Made by a program: the position numbers and the translations under genes. Source: Syngnathus acus (taxonomy: Eukaryota; Chordata; Actinopteri; Syngnathiformes; Syngnathidae). Taken from it: DNA of 64,000 nucleotides. The stretch spans positions 13,743,693 through 13,807,692 of the forward strand of contig NC_051088.1 in NCBI RefSeq assembly GCF_901709675.1. Reading direction: 5' to 3'. This document shows positions 26,851-50,447 of this stretch, in pieces. Each line of letters opens with the position of its first letter. Position 1 is the stretch's first letter. The notes beneath the pieces were generated by a model. The model saw only the letters and a list, made by a program, of their open reading frames with translations. It did no database searches and was not told the origin of the DNA.

Positions 26851-28240
26851 CCTCGCTCGGCGCACTGCAGGTTTGCGATGCTAAATGCAGCTTGATGACT
26901 TTTGCAAAGATGGAAGTTAACTAATAAACTCGTCAAGCTTTACTTCTAAGGCCGCCTCATGACTTTATAACTTCACTTACTTGATAATGTCACATTCACA
27001 TTGCATGATTTTTACTCCACACTCTTCTTTGCTAACTTGGTCTGTTCTCATCCTGTCCTCATTCTCCACTCCAATAAAATTTGCCTCATAACTGAGGCGA
27101 CATTTGCCATTGTTGTTTGTTCCGTATAACGGAACTGTATTGTGATTTTAGCAGAAGTTGTGGAAAAATTGAAAATAAAAAATTCAAATCAAATCAAATA
27201 CAAATGAGCACTTGGATGAGAGTAGTGGTGGGTAAACGGCATTAAGAAACATGAGTGGACAGAACATGGACTTTTTTATTTTACTTTTTTTTTTTTTTAC
27301 TTTTTTGATTTGGGCAATTCAAGACAGCCAGTATGTTTAAAAAAAAAAAAATACAGTCACTGATAAGCGTCGTGTATTACATAATGTCACCTCAAATTGG
27401 CGGCGTGGTAAATCAGCTATTCTGAACATTGGGATGCAATCCTCCATTGACGTTCATCCAATTATTGGCTTCTCCATCAACATCCCCAGTAAACTTTAAA
27501 CAAGCTGCATCTTTATTGCATCTTAAAACCGCTTTTACAAGAGGAAGATGCTGTTGGGTAAGGTATTTATTGCTCAAGCGTTTGTTGAAATGCAAGCACG
27601 TAGTAGACATTCATACAGCAAAGTGCCGCTAATCGAGGGCCATGTCGACAAATGGGCATACTCATCATAATGTGTTGCAGCCTTTTCATCTTCCATTTTC
27701 ATGGCTTTTTCCATATTAAAACAAGGAGCGGGAGTTCCCGCTCACACGTGCCTTAAGATGACACTCTCCAACTCCATTTGGTTCCCCTCTCAATTAAAAG
27801 GAAACACGTCGGCTGAAGGAGGGTCTTTGTTGGTGTGTTAGAGTCCATACATCACTTAAAGTGGAGCAGCCGCCTCCCCACTCCTTCAAACACACACACA
27901 CACTTACACACAGTCCCCATCTGCTCCTAATCATGAGTGCAGCCAGCGGTCAGGTCGCTGACGGTCAATAGCACACGAAACACATGCACACATGTAAACA
28001 CACACTGTGCGGACCAGTCAGGCACACACTCTTGGTGTGCTGGCCTGTAAACCTTTTCCTAAAATGTGACCACACGCGCACGGAGGCACAGCGACAAGGT
28101 GAACATGAGATGCTGCTGGTGTGCTTTACAGATGACAGGGAGTCATGGAAACGCCCCGCGCTCTCCATGGTTACACACTCGATTCCCCCGTGGGATCTCT
28201 CCGGTGATTGTGGAAACCGTGCACTTAGTATGGTGCGACT

Positions 28241-28255
28241 AAACACACACACACA

Positions 28256-28297
<42 letters not shown>
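28241..28297. repeat. (CA)n microsatellite
   Basis: A CA array of about 55 bp with one GA interruption. It explains the open frames on both strands from about 27965 to 28310. Confidence 0.95.
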
Positions 28298-28299
<2 letters not shown>

Positions 28300-29568
28300 T
28301 GTGCTCTTAATCTTATCAAGATTTAAATTGACACAAATTAACCTATTAGGTTTTCTTTCGGATGACAGTGGCAGGGATTAGCTCGTAAAATATTTTTATT
28401 TCTCTGCAGCCACAAAGCATAATATAATATTTGCCATTTAGTAGAAAGAATATGCAGGGACTGTGTTCATTTTGTAGTATTGGAAGAATAATTGGCTGTT
28501 TTCTTGCTCTAGGGGTGTCTTAAGAATTGCTCTGCTTTTAATCCACATTCTTTTATCTTTCTTACTGTGATACTGTTTCAGAAAGTGCTTAACGGGACTA
28601 ACTGTAATGTTACTACATATTATATTTCAACATCCCTTAGCTCATGGTTGAGATTGAATGAGGGCAACTTTCCATGTGTTTTTGTTCATGATATCTAAAT
28701 CTCATATTTTCCTTTATATTGTAATCAACAGTATAGTAAGTTGTTACAATATCGAGCGTTCAACCTTTTTACTCACATTTCGTTGTCGACCAGATTCCAC
28801 TGACCAGTCACCATAAGAAGCGGTCAGGGAGGTGGGGGTCTGATTGTCCATCACTTCAGCCCTAACTATTATCCCACGTGGTTGGCATGGCAACGGTGGA
28901 CCAGGTTTAGAGAGTGTCTCGTTGTTGCCACATTCTTGCAACATCCCAACCTAAAACAGAGCCGCGCGCTTCTTCTAATGCCGATGTTGTATGGAGGTGT
29001 GTTGGCAGGTTTGAATCTTTGTCAGGGTTTCCATCAAGACCTGAGGCGGGTTTACTCAGTGGCGGCTCCAAGATGAGGGAACCAAAAAAAAAACAAGGAT
29101 GCTTTTCAGGCAGAGGAGAAAATGAAGTGTGGGGAGGCAGCATATACACAGGAGGAGAAATCAAATTATTTCTTGTGCTCCGCCTGCCGTTGTGGCTGAA
29201 GGAGAGCATTAATCTTTTACCTCCGTCGGCAGGTGACACCACGGGAGCGCGTGCGCAGACTTAACTAAATCACACTGGCTTTCATTCACACGCTGCTGCA
29301 GATGCTCTGTTATTGCACAGATAACAGGATGAATACATTTGAGGCCAGCGCAAGGGTAAATTCGAGGAGGTGTACGCAACGAGTACGGCGGGGGTTAATT
29401 TTGAGCGAGTGAAGTGATCAGGAAGTGACATGTTTTTCAAAAGATGGCTGTGCCGAACAATAATTGACCAGTTAGTTAACATGCTGTACAACATCACTTC
29501 TCCGTTTTAAAACAAAAACATAATCAGTAGTTATTTTTAAAGGAAAACTGTCAAATGTGTTAGCATGC

Positions 29569-29725
29569 TAGATTTTACTGTAGGTTTTATTGTATGACGA
29601 CATAAACCCTAGTGATTCTTTTTTATAAAATATTATTATTATTTTTTTTTTTAATGTGATTTTATGAATATGATTTTTTTAAAATATAATAGATTTTACT
29701 GTAGGTTTTATTGTATGATGACATC
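29569..29725. repeat. Local direct repeat of about 35 bp
   Basis: TAGATTTTACTGTAGGTTTT plus about 15 further bases occurs at 29569 and again at 29690, a 121-bp offset, with one mismatch (GACGAC/GATGAC). It is surrounded by AT-rich DNA and is probably a local duplication. Confidence 0.8.
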
Positions 29726-32584
29726 AACTCTTATATGATTTTAGTAATTCTTTTTTTAAAAATTATGATAATTAAATATGATGACGTTCCAGCAAATTAT
29801 TCTAAATAGGTAACATGCATTACATAACTCATAGTTTTCTTCTCTTTAATGTGATTAGTCAGCTATTTGTCTATAAACAATTCCATCTGATGACAAAATC
29901 ATTTGTACTGTATATAAATGATAGTTCCAAATTCATTTGAGCTATCTCAGATTTTTATTATAGAGAATATTTATTATATTCTATCTCTATAAATTTCTAT
30001 TCTATATCTATATTGTATTTATTATAGAGAATATTATTATCGTAAAACTTTTGATCATAGTTTTCGAGTACACAATACAAACTTTAGGTGCGCTTTACAT
30101 GACCTGCTAAAGAAGACATGGATAGACATTAAAGAAGTTGAGCCGTGCTAGCTTATGCTGAACGCTAACAGAAATCGACACTTGAAATGAATAATGTGTG
30201 ATCATTTTAGTGTCCGATTTAGTGCGTGCAATCGCTACAAAAACTCTCGTACCATTTTGGAATTCATATTTGCTTTAAATGCTGGAATTCTAAATATTCT
30301 GGCATTTTACCACTCCTGCTTCCCGGGTGCGACGCTGGTCTGTGTATGGCCAATGGGACCTTGTGCCTGTGTCAACTGAGATTACGAAAGAATGACTGGT
30401 ATGATCGTTTTATCCTTTTACCACAAAAAGAGTGAAAACAGGAAATTCCAGCCTGGGCTTTAAATTTGCCACCAAAGGTTGGGTTTACTCATACATGGCT
30501 AACGTCACACTATTCACTAATTATTGCTACTTTACTTTTATTTTTTTTTCCAAATGTGTATAAAAATGTATTAGACAGCTGTCATTGCAACTGTAACAGT
30601 TCAGACTAGGGATGGGTGAGAATCCAGGAACTAGAAATTAGAAAAATAGAAAATTGCTTTATTGGCATATACTATAGCCCTGTCTTTAAAAAATGTTTTT
30701 GGGGGAAATTTTAAGGATCAAAATTACTCGTGGAACCAGTGCCTGGTCTCCACCGATATTGGTCTGGAAAAAAAGTGAAATCAAACATCCTTAATTCAGA
30801 CCAGACGTTTGTACCCGATCAAGTCTCAAGCAGTGTGAAGGCGAGCTTATCGGACGGGCCCTCAAAAGTGCTGCCCACCTACGTGTTGCATTTTCCACTG
30901 TGTCAATCTGTGACGTTAATTGCGTGATGGCTAAGCCTATAAGACATCAGATCTGCTCCTCCGAACAAGCCACAAGCTGCCTAACAACCACTGACACTCC
31001 TTCCCCAACTCTCACGGATGGTATTCCTCTGCTGTCCTCTCTCGTTTTGATAGAACTGGTTTACAAGTAAATTATCACAATTGTGTTAGCAATTCCTCAT
31101 TATTGGCATCCACAACATGCTTCTATTGAGAATTCTTGCGCATTTTTGGAGCCGGGCAAATTTCAGTCAAGCGCTGGCGTCTTAGCTTGGCTTCTTTAAA
31201 TCAGCATCTCGTATTTCCTTTACTCGGCATCTTCGCCCCACTGCCCCACCCCGCTGCGGCTGCATTGTGCCCAGCATGGCCATGCTGCCTCTCTGCCACC
31301 AGGTCCCACTGCCTGTGGCGTGTAATTGACTTTATCCCTGCACTGGAAAAAGCGGGCGGCCCACGCCAGGCTGGAGGTGACCCATATCCCCCAGGCATTC
31401 AGCAGTCTCCTAATCAACCATTCTCCGGGGCTGTTTCATTCACTCCACAATTAGAGCAACTCCCTTTTGGAGAGCTACATCAACAGGGTTAGCAGTCGGG
31501 GATGGGGATCGAGGGGCGGCGACGAGACTTCTTGTCCAACCCTGAATTTGTACCTCTGCCTTTTCTACCTCCTCAGCAGCAAGTGTGCCGATTGTCTTAT
31601 GGTAAGCAGCAGGGTGGTGAGGCGTGGAAAGACGGACAGATGGGAGGAGATGCACAAGAGAGCAAAAAATCGTAAAAGCAGAAATGAAATTCAGCATGAG
31701 AATCTGGAAATGGTTAGAGGAAGATTGGTATGAATTCCTTCCTGTTGCCTTGTGGATAAACACCAAAGTTTCACCTGGACTCGGAGACATGCCTGAGTTG
31801 GCCAATAATTGTTTTAATTAGCACCACCAACGGAACTAAATCCACCTAATAATCCAATTGTTCACTACTCAACTCAGACTTTTCTGTTATTCAGAGAATT
31901 AAACAAAACATTTTGTGTTTCCCCGCTGCCATTGGTCCGGATTGCTATGCAGCAGAGACGCTCCTCCAGTCAGAGGATAACCATGTAATCAATGAAATGA
32001 AAACGCCGCTGTGGCTGTGAAGGTTAAGAGGGTTACTGGTAGCTTTCAGGCCACTCGCTGCCACTTACGAGGATGCCTGGATCTTCTCTTCTTCTCCTCT
32101 CACCTGTTTGTTTGACATGCCCGTCTACCCCCGCCCCCTTTTTCTCCTTGGTATTTCTTTTTTCTGTCTCCTCCTGTAGTTGTGTTCACTCTCCCTCTTC
32201 CTCCTACCACTCCCCAGTGCCTGTCGCTGTCACTGTGGCAAAGAAAGTGACCAATCAGAGCTCAAGTCACAGCGGTGGCTTCTCCCTCCCTCCCTTATAT
32301 CGTCCATTCCGTCCCTCCTCCTCCTCCTCCTCCTCCTTTTTTTCCATCTGCTTCGCCTCCCAACAACCTCTATCAGCTCACTTCCTGGAGACGAAACGTA
32401 ATGCATTGTGGGAGACAGACGGCTGTCTAACGGGGTTAGTTGTGCAGCGTGGCTTTTCATCAGAGACACTGCTAATCCTGTATGTGTCTGTGAGTGTGAG
32501 TGTGAGACACAGCGCCATATGAGCTGATGAACTTCCACATCCACAGTCCCGCACACAAATACACAAATAAATAAACTTAGCTTG

Positions 32585-32695
32585 TATTTTTTTATTCTAT
32601 TTATTTTTTATTTTATGCACTGATCGGTTGGCACTTTTTAAATTTCGTTGTACATGTGTGACAATGACAATAAAGATCTATTCTATTCTATCTCC
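32585..32695 (+). repeat. LINE/SINE 3' end with (TTCTA)n tail
   Basis: AATTTCGTTGTACATGTG, then ACAATGACAATAAAG, then TCTATTCTATTCTATC is the characteristic 3' terminus of a fish non-LTR retrotransposon or the SINE that copies its tail. The 5' part is missing. It ends about 200 bp before the first ncoa3 coding exon. Confidence 0.7.
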
Positions 32696-32922
32696 TGTTT
32701 GTTCTCTCTGCCAAAGAGGCCGGCCGGGCAGACGTGTTTGTGTTTGTCATCCCCCGCCAGCTGATTATGAGATGCGTGATATGAGCATATTTTGTCCTGA
32801 TAATTACAATTTACAACCGGCCCCATGTTGAAGTTCAAAAGGAGGATTCGCTATTCACAAAGTCCTCGACTGTATTATTAATGTTATTTCTGCCTTGATG
32901 CAGGTGCTGATATGTGTTCATG

Positions 32923-43242
<10,320 letters not shown>

Positions 43243-44648
43243 GCTTCATGGGAGGACATATTGACGTGTGGGAAACACACCACTGGGGTCACAAGCCTTT
43301 GGATTTCTGGCTTGGAGGGCAGACGTGGGGAAATTTCACAAACACTGTGACACACACACTCACTCACACTCGTTGAGATAACTTTGCGAAACCCCGCCGA
43401 GTGCAGTTTGATATTTCTGTCCAAACAGGTGCTCATGTAGACACGCTCCACTTGTTGGCCGGTGTCAGTGGGCACGATGAGCTCATGGCATGGATGGCTG
43501 GATGGATGGCTCGTTCATGTGTAGCTCCAAAGCCTCCTTTGTCGAATGTACCGTGTAACTGCATTTTCCTCAGTACCGTTCTTTAAGTTCCCTCGCTTCC
43601 GACGGAGGTGCCGACAGTAACGATGGTTGTAGAGCCGAAGCAAGCCGGCGGATTGTGACACTCAGATGAATGTCAGGAAAGAAGCAGCACATTCTTTCAT
43701 CCTCCGAGACTCGGCGGGCTAGCGTACAACTGAATTACGTGTTGGCTGATTGCACTTTAAGGAGAGGCCGGCCGGCATCAACGGGATTGTGGCACGACAG
43801 AGGCCTTTACTCGAGTTTGAACCCAGAGCAGAAGGTGTTTCCAGTTTTTTTGAACGTTTGGATCATTTGAGGGTGGGTGGGCGATATTTTGAAAATGGGC
43901 TTGAGAATCTCCCTCTTAAGTGGGAACCAGTAGAAAGGTAGCAAGCACAGATTTTACAACACTTTGTCGTCAGTGTACCAATTTATGATAAGACCAGAAA
44001 TTGAGGGCGGGGAAAAAAAACAAAAGATCCTTTTAAAAACACAACTGACGTATATTTATACAGATTCAAGAGGAGGAGGTTTTATCAATCCAGAGGAAAT
44101 TTTTTTAAATCAGAAAGTTGAAGATATTTTGGTTACCTGAAATTTTCATTGTTTGAACATACAGAAATTGAAAAGTGGCCAAGTTGATGTGTATGTAAAT
44201 TCACACTGTAAGATAACTAGATTTCTAGCAATAATCCTTCCTCCTGGTTCTCGTCTGTGTTGAAGCATCAGTTCCTCAAAGTGGCGGTACTGCAGTATTA
44301 GACACAATGTCTTGTTGGAAATCCTTTAACTGTTAATAGTAATTGTAAATATTCTTCAAATGTACTATAAAGTATATAATTATAGTATATATGCTTTTGT
44401 AGGTCACATACTTTTTTGCACAGATTGCAAGGCTTAATATTTAATTGTCTTATTCCATCATAGGTCATGTTTTATTTGAAAGACTTTAACCCTTGGTTGG
44501 AAAAAGAAGTCCTGAAATTGTTTTGAAAGCAGTACATGTATAATTTCTTTCGGACCGCACTTGCATCCTCTCAAAAAGCACTTTTTGTTGTAATTTTCAA
44601 ATCATTATTTTTATTTTATTAGGGTATAAGCTTTGATATAGAGGTGCT

Positions 44649-44658
44649 AATAAATAAA
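44649..44658 (+). terminator. ncoa3: Candidate ncoa3 polyadenylation signal
   Basis: Two overlapping AATAAA hexamers in AATAAATAAAAG about 1.4 kb after the stop codon. Chosen as the first strong hexamer pair; cleavage is unproven. Confidence 0.4.
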
Positions 44659-45450
44659 AGGTAAAAAAAAATAAAAAATTGCAGGGCTATATTTAAAATA
44701 TATTCAAAAAGAGTTGTTTTTGCCTCATCATTGTGTAGGGGCTAGAAATGCTAGCGGTAATCTGGATTTTGCCAATGGGCTCCTTGCACACAGCGCTGTG
44801 ATGTCATATCCATGACCAACAACTACACGAGCCGTCTATTCATTCATCTTAAGTAAACAGCGTACAGAGTATGAGCCGTAGAAAATTGTAGTGTCACTAA
44901 CAAAACATTTTAGAATCGATTATTCCACCGATTACTCTGACCTCTTGAAATAACACTTAGGTTTGCCAAAGTTGTGCATTTAAGTAGCACAAAGTAGCTT
45001 TGCAGTATTTATGCAAAACTTTTTTTTAAATGTGTATCGTTTTTTTTTTTACCCTGGGCATCGGTTTCCTTTGAGTGTATTCCTCCATGGTAGTCCCCAT
45101 TGAACGCATCTTTCGACAACAAATGGCCATTTGGTAAACAGGGAAATGGCCAAACATTGTTCTCATATCCATAGATGCATCCTAAAGCTCTTCTCTAAAT
45201 TGCTTTTTTGGTAATTTGGAGGAAGATGTACATTACATCCTTGATGCTCAGTTTGGCTAAGCACAACATGTTGAATAACGGAATTTCGGCTAAATGTGAA
45301 AGATTTTGTGCAAAGAGCCCATTTGGTCCGCTAGGCCTCAAAATGTGTCAACTATTTCGATTTATCATGAAAGCCCTGCACAACAAATCAGTTAAATATC
45401 ATGTTAGTCTTTTAATGTGTGAATTTTCCCCTTTGAAATAATGTTCTTTC

Positions 45451-45454
<4 letters not shown>

Positions 45455-45508
<54 letters not shown>
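45455..45508. repeat. (AT)n microsatellite
   Basis: About 27 AT units, self-complementary and so hairpin-prone. Confidence 0.95.
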
Positions 45509-45510
<2 letters not shown>

Positions 45511-46529
45511 CATGTGAAGCTTCTGTTTTAGGAATCTACTTATGAAGATGTGCTCAATCCAAAGAGTTTTTGTTTGTCGTTTTGCATCGCTTAGAGACAC
45601 TTCCTGAACTAGATCGTATTCGTGGGCTTTTCTTGTCGCGCCTATGATGTTGAATATAATTGCATAAACTGTATTATATCCCCCCCCCCCCCTAAAACAA
45701 ATTGTGGAAATTAATCTAGTTTTGGTACGTACTTGTCTTCTTTTCTTAACAATTTTACTTTTCTTCCGGCCCAAATTGTGGTGCTGTTGCTTTACAAGAG
45801 ATTTGAGATGTAGTAAAGCGGAAGAATTTGAAACATTGTTTTCCTCACAGCCCAAATTAAAAAATATTCAAACAACATTTGGATTTACACAGAAGAAACT
45901 CCTCTTAGAGAGAGAGAAGACAAACATAATGTGGGATACAGCTTATTACAGGATGTACATTTCCTTTTTTTTTTCTTACCTTGTTCTTGATGTTAATATT
46001 GTTGTAAATACAAATTTATATTTAAACCGTATGTCTCTGCTTTCTTTTTTACTCACGTTTATCATTACTTTGAAGTTGAAAGACAAAGGTAAAAAAACGT
46101 TTGCAAACTTACTTTTTTTGTTGCTCGGACGGCATCATAGCGACCAACATGTAAGCAACAACTTCTGAGTGTCCATTCAAATAATTGTGGACCTAAAATG
46201 GATGGATTGAAAGAAGAAAGTGTCATTTCACATCCACTACAGTAGGTTGCAGTGGCGCTGTCAACATCAGAGTGCGTAGTTAGGTACCAGTCGAGGTGAA
46301 GGTTTTCTTTCCACCAAGTATGCGCGCACACACTAGAGAGCACAAGATATAAATATAAAGTTCAGTGAACAAACTCTTTAGCAAAACCATGGAAAAATAT
46401 TCAACAATGGCAGAGAGGGATTAAGAAATAATCTTATTAAAGTTCTCCTTTGTCATAAATTCAATTTTGCTTGTTTTATTTAATGTTGAGGATACAACAT
46501 TATACAGAAGTGTATTTTATAGAATTAAA

Positions 46530-46900
46530 AAAGTCGCGGCAGAGAGTTGGGCGTGCGTGAAAGATTTATTTCTTCCTAGGAGTGCTTAACAGAAAATAAG
46601 CCAAGGAGTTTAATCAATAGTTGTACTTTTACCAGTCTTTTAGACGCACGGCGAGTCCATTGGACTGCACGCGCACATGAGCCCGCCTTCTCTCTTTGCT
46701 GGTTAAACCGACCCCCCATCCGGAACAGCAGATGAGGCTCCGCTCCAGCACTTCGCACTTGTCATCGCGAAGCGGTGTGTGTTCATTTGTTTTGGTCATG
46801 CCTCCGTTACTGTAACCTCTTGTTGTGGTTGCGTGCGTTTTTTCCCCCTCCCAATCTCCTTTTTCTTCTTTATTTTTGTTTACGTTTTAATTCCCCACAA
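46530..46900 (+). promoter_or_regulatory. Likely promoter and 5' UTR of the rbm38-like gene
   Basis: CpG content rises from about 46530. An inverted CCAAT box (ATTGG) sits at about 46656-46660. No TATA box at a convincing distance. The frame of exon 1 stays open upstream to 46775, but that text (Cys/Leu/Phe-rich) does not resemble the family. Confidence 0.35.
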
Positions 46901-49900
46901 ATGAGTTCCCCGCTGTTCTTAGGGCAGTTGGTCGGGGTTCCCGTGGAAACAATGAATCCCGGTGCCGTGGAGAAAGACACGACTCACACGAAGATTTTTG
47001 TCGGCGGCTTGCCGTATCATTCCGGCGACGCTTCACTTCTGAAATATTTCGAGACTTTCGGGGATGTCGTCGAGGCAGTGGTGATCACTGACAAACACAC
47101 GGGCAAGTCACGAGGATACGGTTTCGTAAGTATACCATCGTCTATTTCTGCACAATTCAATCTTTTAAGTCTTCTTTGGTGCCTTTAATATTAATGTCGA
47201 CTGCCATTCCGCCGCATGTGCTGGTGCCAGTCACATGCCTATCGACTTATTTTGAATAAATGTGTCATTAATTATTTGCTCACTTGCCCCAAAGCCTTTG
47301 GTGCTTTGATGAACTGAGGGTCACCATTCTCCATCATGCATGACATCACGCGAGATGTGGAGGTTCTCCATTTGGTATGGTTCAAATGTCACTTTAGGAG
47401 CATTGACACATAAAAGCAAAGCTCACAAACTGCACCTCAAGTGAAGTGAATCCAGGGAAATTGAACAACTGAGGTGTTCGCATGTAGGCAAGGAGAGCCG
47501 CTGTTGTCAGTCAAACTCTTTTCTTTGTCTTTAAATGAGGACACTCACAAGAAGCTGCTCTCGACCACAGCTCACGGCCAAAACACTTTGATGCCTGTCT
47601 GACATCATCAACTAGGCCGCGCCCCCTAAAAACACACATTCAACACTTAAATACTACAGTGCATACAGTAATTAGAATTGTTTATTTTTTATGTCATCTT
47701 GTGGTGTTTAATTACATTTTTTTAACTATTCAGTTTGGTTTTTCATTTTTAAAAATATGCACTGTTTTTTAGGTGGCATTTCAATTAGCTTAAACAGGTA
47801 AAAAATTGCTTGACATTCAAATAAAATGAGTTATCAGCTTGATCACAAAACTAATTTAACTAGAACTATCGTAGTTTTAGCCAAGTAAATCTGCCTTTTT
47901 CTGATAATATCAGTAAATTATTATATGATTATGCAAAATCAGCCGGGACTTGGTCACAACTTTCACTTTTGAATGGTGGGCTAGTAAATGCAGGCGAACT
48001 ACTGCCCACAAACTGTAGGTTTCCTTCCCCTTCTGTTTTGGTAGAAATGTGGCTTTAGTTTCATTTTGCCCGCCCACATTGCCAAGGCGCTGTGCTGTGG
48101 GTGCGTGTGAGCGAGACTTCTACCGAGCTACAGCATGCGTATTTCATCCTTTGTGAACTCCAGCAGATCTCAGTTTACCGTCCTCCACCACTTTGCAGAA
48201 AAACTTCACGCTGAACATCTATTTGCGCTTGCGTGTCTTGACCTTGAGCTCAAAACACTCAAAGCTCCCCTTCCCACGCTATCTGCCCACTCCTCAAACT
48301 CACTCCCTCAAGGTAGATTCCAGTTGCTCATCCCAATCCGGGGAAAAAAACCCTCCCACGTACTGTAGCAGCCTACGCTAATTTAACATGCTGTTGAAAA
48401 GCAGCTGAAGCATCTCAATGCACGTTTTTGTGCCTCCTCGTCTATTTTTGTCAACCATAGTCTTTTTTTAGAGGAAAGACAAGGACATCAGTTTCCTGCA
48501 GGCCGCCCATGGAAGAGCACAAAAGAGGCGGGTGGGGATACATACGAAGGTTATTATAGTTAACAAAAGAGACCAAAATTAAAACATGTTTTTGTTGATG
48601 AAATAAATGCCATTGATAAAACTAAGTACAACAATTTTTTTATGAAAAATTCCTTTGCTTTGGGTGTTTGTCAACTAACAACTTTCAAGCCAAACAAACA
48701 TTTGAGAATCCAGAATATTGGAAAAGAAAAGTCAAAAAGAAATAAAAACAAACTAGTATGTATGTAGAAATCCCAAACTATTCCAACCCTGGTTTGCTTT
48801 TGGAGCTGACCTGCGGGATGTTTTGTCAACAGGTGACCATGGCGGATGGCGCGGCCGCAGAGCAGGCGTGCAAGGATGCTAACCCCATCATCGACGGCAG
48901 GAAAGCTAACGTCAACTTGGCGTATTTGGGAGCCAAGCCACGCGGCTCACACACAAGTAAGTGTGTTTTCCCGATAATCACATCCCTGCTAAACTTCCTT
49001 TCTGCCTGGCACAGGGCTGGATAGTAATCCAGTAACAAAAACTTTATCAACATTCTGTGCTTTGGGATTTCTCTGGAATTTGTGCTTTTATCTTCATGTT
49101 TCGCTGCGTATTAATGTTTAAATAAATGTTTCCTATGAAGACGTATACTTACTTCCAGCTGCATTCATTAGATAACGGGCTTATCATAGTTTGGGATTTT
49201 TCATTATATTTGGTTTGTTATTTTGTTTTTGCTATGGTTTTTTAATTCATTAAGTTTGAATAGTTTTCGTTAGCTTTTGATGGTTGTTTATTTTTTGGAA
49301 CACGCTTTGTTTAGTTTTTGTTATTTCTAATGTTAGTTTTATTTTATTTTTTTAGGAAAATTCGATACCACTTTGTTTGCCTTCCTAAATAACAAAACTC
49401 GCATCTTTCAGTTTTAAACTGGTTCTGGAATTTAAGGACACAATTTCCATGAAATGAAGGCACTTATTTCCCCAAAAAATGCAGCGAAAAGTCAAGCTGG
49501 TGCTGTAAAATATTCATCACCACCATTCATCCAGTCTTTGTTGTCGGTACGTTTTCCACTCGGGTTCATGCACAGCTTGCGTGCCGCCGGGCATTTTCAG
49601 TGTGAACCACCACAGCACATGCTTTGCGTTTTCCAAACAACGTCCTGCTGCACACCAAACCTTGACAGCCCCCTTTGGAGCTCCCCGCTTTCGTGTAGGT
49701 GCGACTGACAAACAGCCAACTACCACTGAGTGCGTGTCCTCGCGGGCTGGCCCGCGCTGTGACGCATGCAAGCGTGCTGCTGATGGGAGATGGCAGCGCT
49801 TGGTATTATTTGTGTGTGAGTGCGGCGAGATGGGAAGAAATAAGAGCACGTCTGTTCCCTCTTTGTGCAACCTAAAAGAAAGACTGCTATGTAGTGTACG

Positions 49901-50366
49901 TTTGAACAAAAGAGATGAGAAAGTAGTGTGGGGGGGTGAGCCACAAAAGAGGGCCAAATGTCTGGAGGAATGAAGAGAAGTCTTACTCAGCCTCGGCTCA
50001 TTCCTGATGAACCTTGAAGGCAGCGAGGTCACAGACGTCGCGTGTCAAGGGACTGGCAGTCAGTCAGCAATATTCTTCTATACTCGCTTGCCATGTGAAC
50101 AAGCAGCAAGAGAGAGAGGCTAGTCCTTGTCTCACCGCCGCCTCTCATTTCTGCAGGTCTCTCTGCCGGGGTTCCCGTCCAGCAAGTTCATCCTGCATGG
50201 GCTCAAAGGCACTACGGGTAAGGCTGACTGATATCAGTCAATGTTTCTATTTGTGAGGTTGACTTTGGCTTCCTCTGGTCTATTAAACACACGACACACT
50301 GGGTTCTGGATTTCACTCATGGTTGACTTGGGCTTCACTGAGGCAGCAAGCCACTTAGACTGTTGT

Positions 50367-50447
<81 letters not shown>

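Larger units (their letters stand above)
9604..32903 (+). other. ncoa3: Long 5' intron region of ncoa3
   Basis: Twenty-three kilobases with no coding exon that I can support. The contents are microsatellites, MITEs, a Tc1/mariner relic, a polypurine/polypyrimidine block and several non-repetitive stretches (around 22400-22950, 26560-26880 and 31130-31500) that could be conserved regulatory elements. Open frames in this region are short and mostly overlap CA/GT, poly-C or GGGA tracts. Confidence 0.55.
43243..46560 (+). other. ncoa3: ncoa3 3' UTR and intergenic stretch
   Basis: No coding exon seen. The first 1.4 kb is likely 3' UTR, since the stop at 43240-43242 is followed by unique sequence and AATAAA hexamers at 44649-44658. 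Beyond that it is AT-rich with an (AT)n array. NCOA3 mRNAs in mammals have long 3' UTRs, so the true end could lie further on. Confidence 0.5.

Noticed and set aside
27965-28310. Opposing 108-109 codon frames
   Set aside because: Both depend on the CA microsatellite and lack splice or homology support.
31136-31805. Overlapping frames on both strands up to 121 codons
   Set aside because: No recognisable domain and no splice phase with ncoa3. Kept only as a possible conserved block.
46775-46900. N-terminal extension of the rbm38-like protein from 46775
   Set aside because: In frame, but Cys/Leu/Phe-rich text unlike any family member. Start at 46901 or 46952 is more plausible.
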